Assembly (NCBI GenBank): GCA_002685655.1 | Contig: NYXM01000111.1 | Location: forward strand, 1 to 8,109 | Source of the DNA: Planctomycetaceae bacterium | GTDB lineage: Bacteria > Planctomycetota > Planctomycetia > Pirellulales > Pirellulaceae | Length of the DNA stretch: 8,109 nt | Reading direction: 5' to 3' | Part shown: positions 7,244-8,109 of the stretch, in pieces | Layout: every line of letters starts with the position of its first letter | How positions within the stretch are numbered: position 1 is the first letter of the stretch | The notes under the pieces: model-generated | The model's input: only the letters and a program-made list of their open reading frames with translations | Database searches by the model: none | Told to the model about the DNA's origin: nothing | Program-made: the position numbers and the translations under genes

Positions 7244-8017
7244 GTGATCTCTTTGCACGCGCGATGGGAACTCGTGATCGGAATGCTGGTGGCTGTTCTG
7301 TTGCCGAGCCTCGCGCACGCTCAGCATGACGTCCGCGCGTGGCCGGACCCCGGTTACGGGAACCTCGGCGTTTATGCGGGCGGGCCGGATAGCTATTTCG
7401 ATTACCGATTAGCAAAACTCAGCCTGGGAGACACGTTTCCGAATAAGAAAGCATACTGGGCCGCCTTGCAGGCGAAGGAAAAGAAAAAACGCCTCAAGAG
7501 TCCGCGCCAGCACGACATCTACTTTGTCTACTGCGGCGAACGGAAGGAAACGCTGGAGATCTGCAAAGCTCGCATCGATGCATGGCTCAAGCCCAATGCG
7601 GACATTCCCACTTATCCGGAATTGATCCCAGCCATCTGCCTGGGCGAAGAAAATGTCGGCAGCCACAATGCAGTTCTCGACGGTCTGGCGCGGCATATCC
7701 GCGAGACCTACGGCATCCCCGTGTTTCAGTTTTACTCGATGCCGCTGGCGCCCAGTTCAAACCTCACGGCGGATGGCTGGGTGTTTGATGCCTACGGCAT
7801 GCAGGACGTGCAGTTTCGCAAGCATCTCATGAAATTCGTCGCGTTGGGCAAACCGGTCGTGTGCATCCCGTGGGCCAGCGATCCGCACTGGACCGGTTGG
7901 ACCCGCAGCAAAACCACCGAGGCAATGATCAACCGCGAGTGGCATCAGTTTCCGATCTGCATGGAATTCGACGTTTCCTGCGCCGTGTTCGCGGTTGCCG
8001 GACCGGGTGCGATGTGA
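7244..8017 (+). CDS. Secreted protein of unknown family, possibly a truncated TIM-barrel hydrolase
   Basis: I do not recognise this 257-residue protein. It starts with GTG and has a clear signal peptide ending LAHA (about residue 26). The mature part starts with a Pro/Gly/Tyr-rich segment (WPDPGYGNLGVYAGG), then a basic patch (KEKKKRLKS). It then alternates strand-like and helix-like segments typical of a beta/alpha barrel: DIYFVYCG, LIPAICLGEENVG, IPVFQFYSMPL, GWVFDAYG, PVVCIPWASDP. The paired acids in GEEN and the aromatic WTGW would suit a carbohydrate-active barrel, but that is inference. The protein ends abruptly at AGPGAM in what looks like another strand, before a full barrel could be complete. 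Just past the stop a repeat begins (8021), and the same frame stays open to the window end. The gene is 25 bases after the propeller/FG-GAP gene, so co-transcription is likely. Confidence 0.8.
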   Translation: MISLHARWELVIGMLVAVLLPSLAHAQHDVRAWPDPGYGNLGVYAGGPDSYFDYRLAKLSLGDTFPNKKAYWAALQAKEKKKRLKSPRQHDIYFVYCGERKETLEICKARIDAWLKPNADIPTYPELIPAICLGEENVGSHNAVLDGLARHIRETYGIPVFQFYSMPLAPSSNLTADGWVFDAYGMQDVQFRKHLMKFVALGKPVVCIPWASDPHWTGWTRSKTTEAMINREWHQFPICMEFDVSCAVFAVAGPGAM

Positions 8018-8020
8018 ACG

Positions 8021-8066
8021 GCGTTTGAAAACGCTAGCGCTTGGGCGGTTGAAAAGGCTAGCGCCC
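8021..8066. repeat. Two tandem imperfect copies of a GCTAGCGC-containing repeat
   Basis: GCGTTTGAAAACGCTAGCGC plus TT (8021-8042) and GCGGTTGAAAAGGCTAGCGC plus CC (8045-8066) match at 18 of 22 positions with a 24-base period. The first copy contains the near-palindrome GCGTTT-GA-AAACGC and the palindrome CGCTAGCG. In the second, GGGCG (8043-8047) pairs with CGCCC (8062-8066), followed by a loosely T-rich stretch, so it could also act as a weak terminator for the upstream gene. It resembles a small interspersed repeat family; only two copies are visible, just before the window end. Confidence 0.55.
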
Positions 8067-8109
8067 GATGTGGTTTTGTTATTGTAATTGCGCCAAGCGG
8101 CCCGCAAGC

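Overview
The window looks like chromosomal DNA of a Planctomycetota bacterium, most likely a Pirellulales-type organism. This is inferred from the gene content: a secreted sulfatase, a large FG-GAP/VCBS protein fused to a sialidase-like propeller, a Tat-exported DUF3604/PHP-type protein, and an orphan secreted TIM-barrel-like protein. It also fits the moderately GC-rich coding sequence. No rRNA or marker gene is present, so the taxonomy is provisional.

Layout. Positions 1-101 show no gene. A DUF3604 (PHP-like metallohydrolase) gene lies on the minus strand (102-1691). A 368-base divergent spacer (1692-2059) carries a stray 17-base copy of a repeat. On the plus strand follow a secreted type I sulfatase (2060-3544), a 281-base spacer (3545-3825) containing a compact 97-base MITE-like element with perfect 21-base terminal inverted repeats (3616-3712), a 1130-residue secreted protein (3826-7218: sialidase-like propeller, Ig-like linker, nine FG-GAP calcium-binding repeats), and a secreted protein of unknown family (7244-8017) only 25 bases downstream. 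The last 92 bases hold a 24-base-period direct repeat.

How the genes may work together. All four products carry export signals (one Tat-like, three Sec-like), and three resemble hydrolases or carbohydrate-binding folds. The simplest reading is a small periplasmic or cell-surface set for breaking down a sulfated glycan. The 3826-7218 and 7244-8017 genes are probably co-transcribed. The sulfatase is separated from them by the MITE, and the DUF3604 gene is divergent. No substrate can be assigned from sequence, and no transporter, regulator or formylglycine-generating enzyme lies in the window.

The signal least explained by the genes is the repeat family with core GTGTAGTGGTCCAGCG. It forms both ends of the MITE, and another copy lies upstream of the sulfatase in an orientation that brackets that gene with outward-facing inverted ends (1909 to 3712). 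I see no evidence of a wholly new defence or RNA system here.
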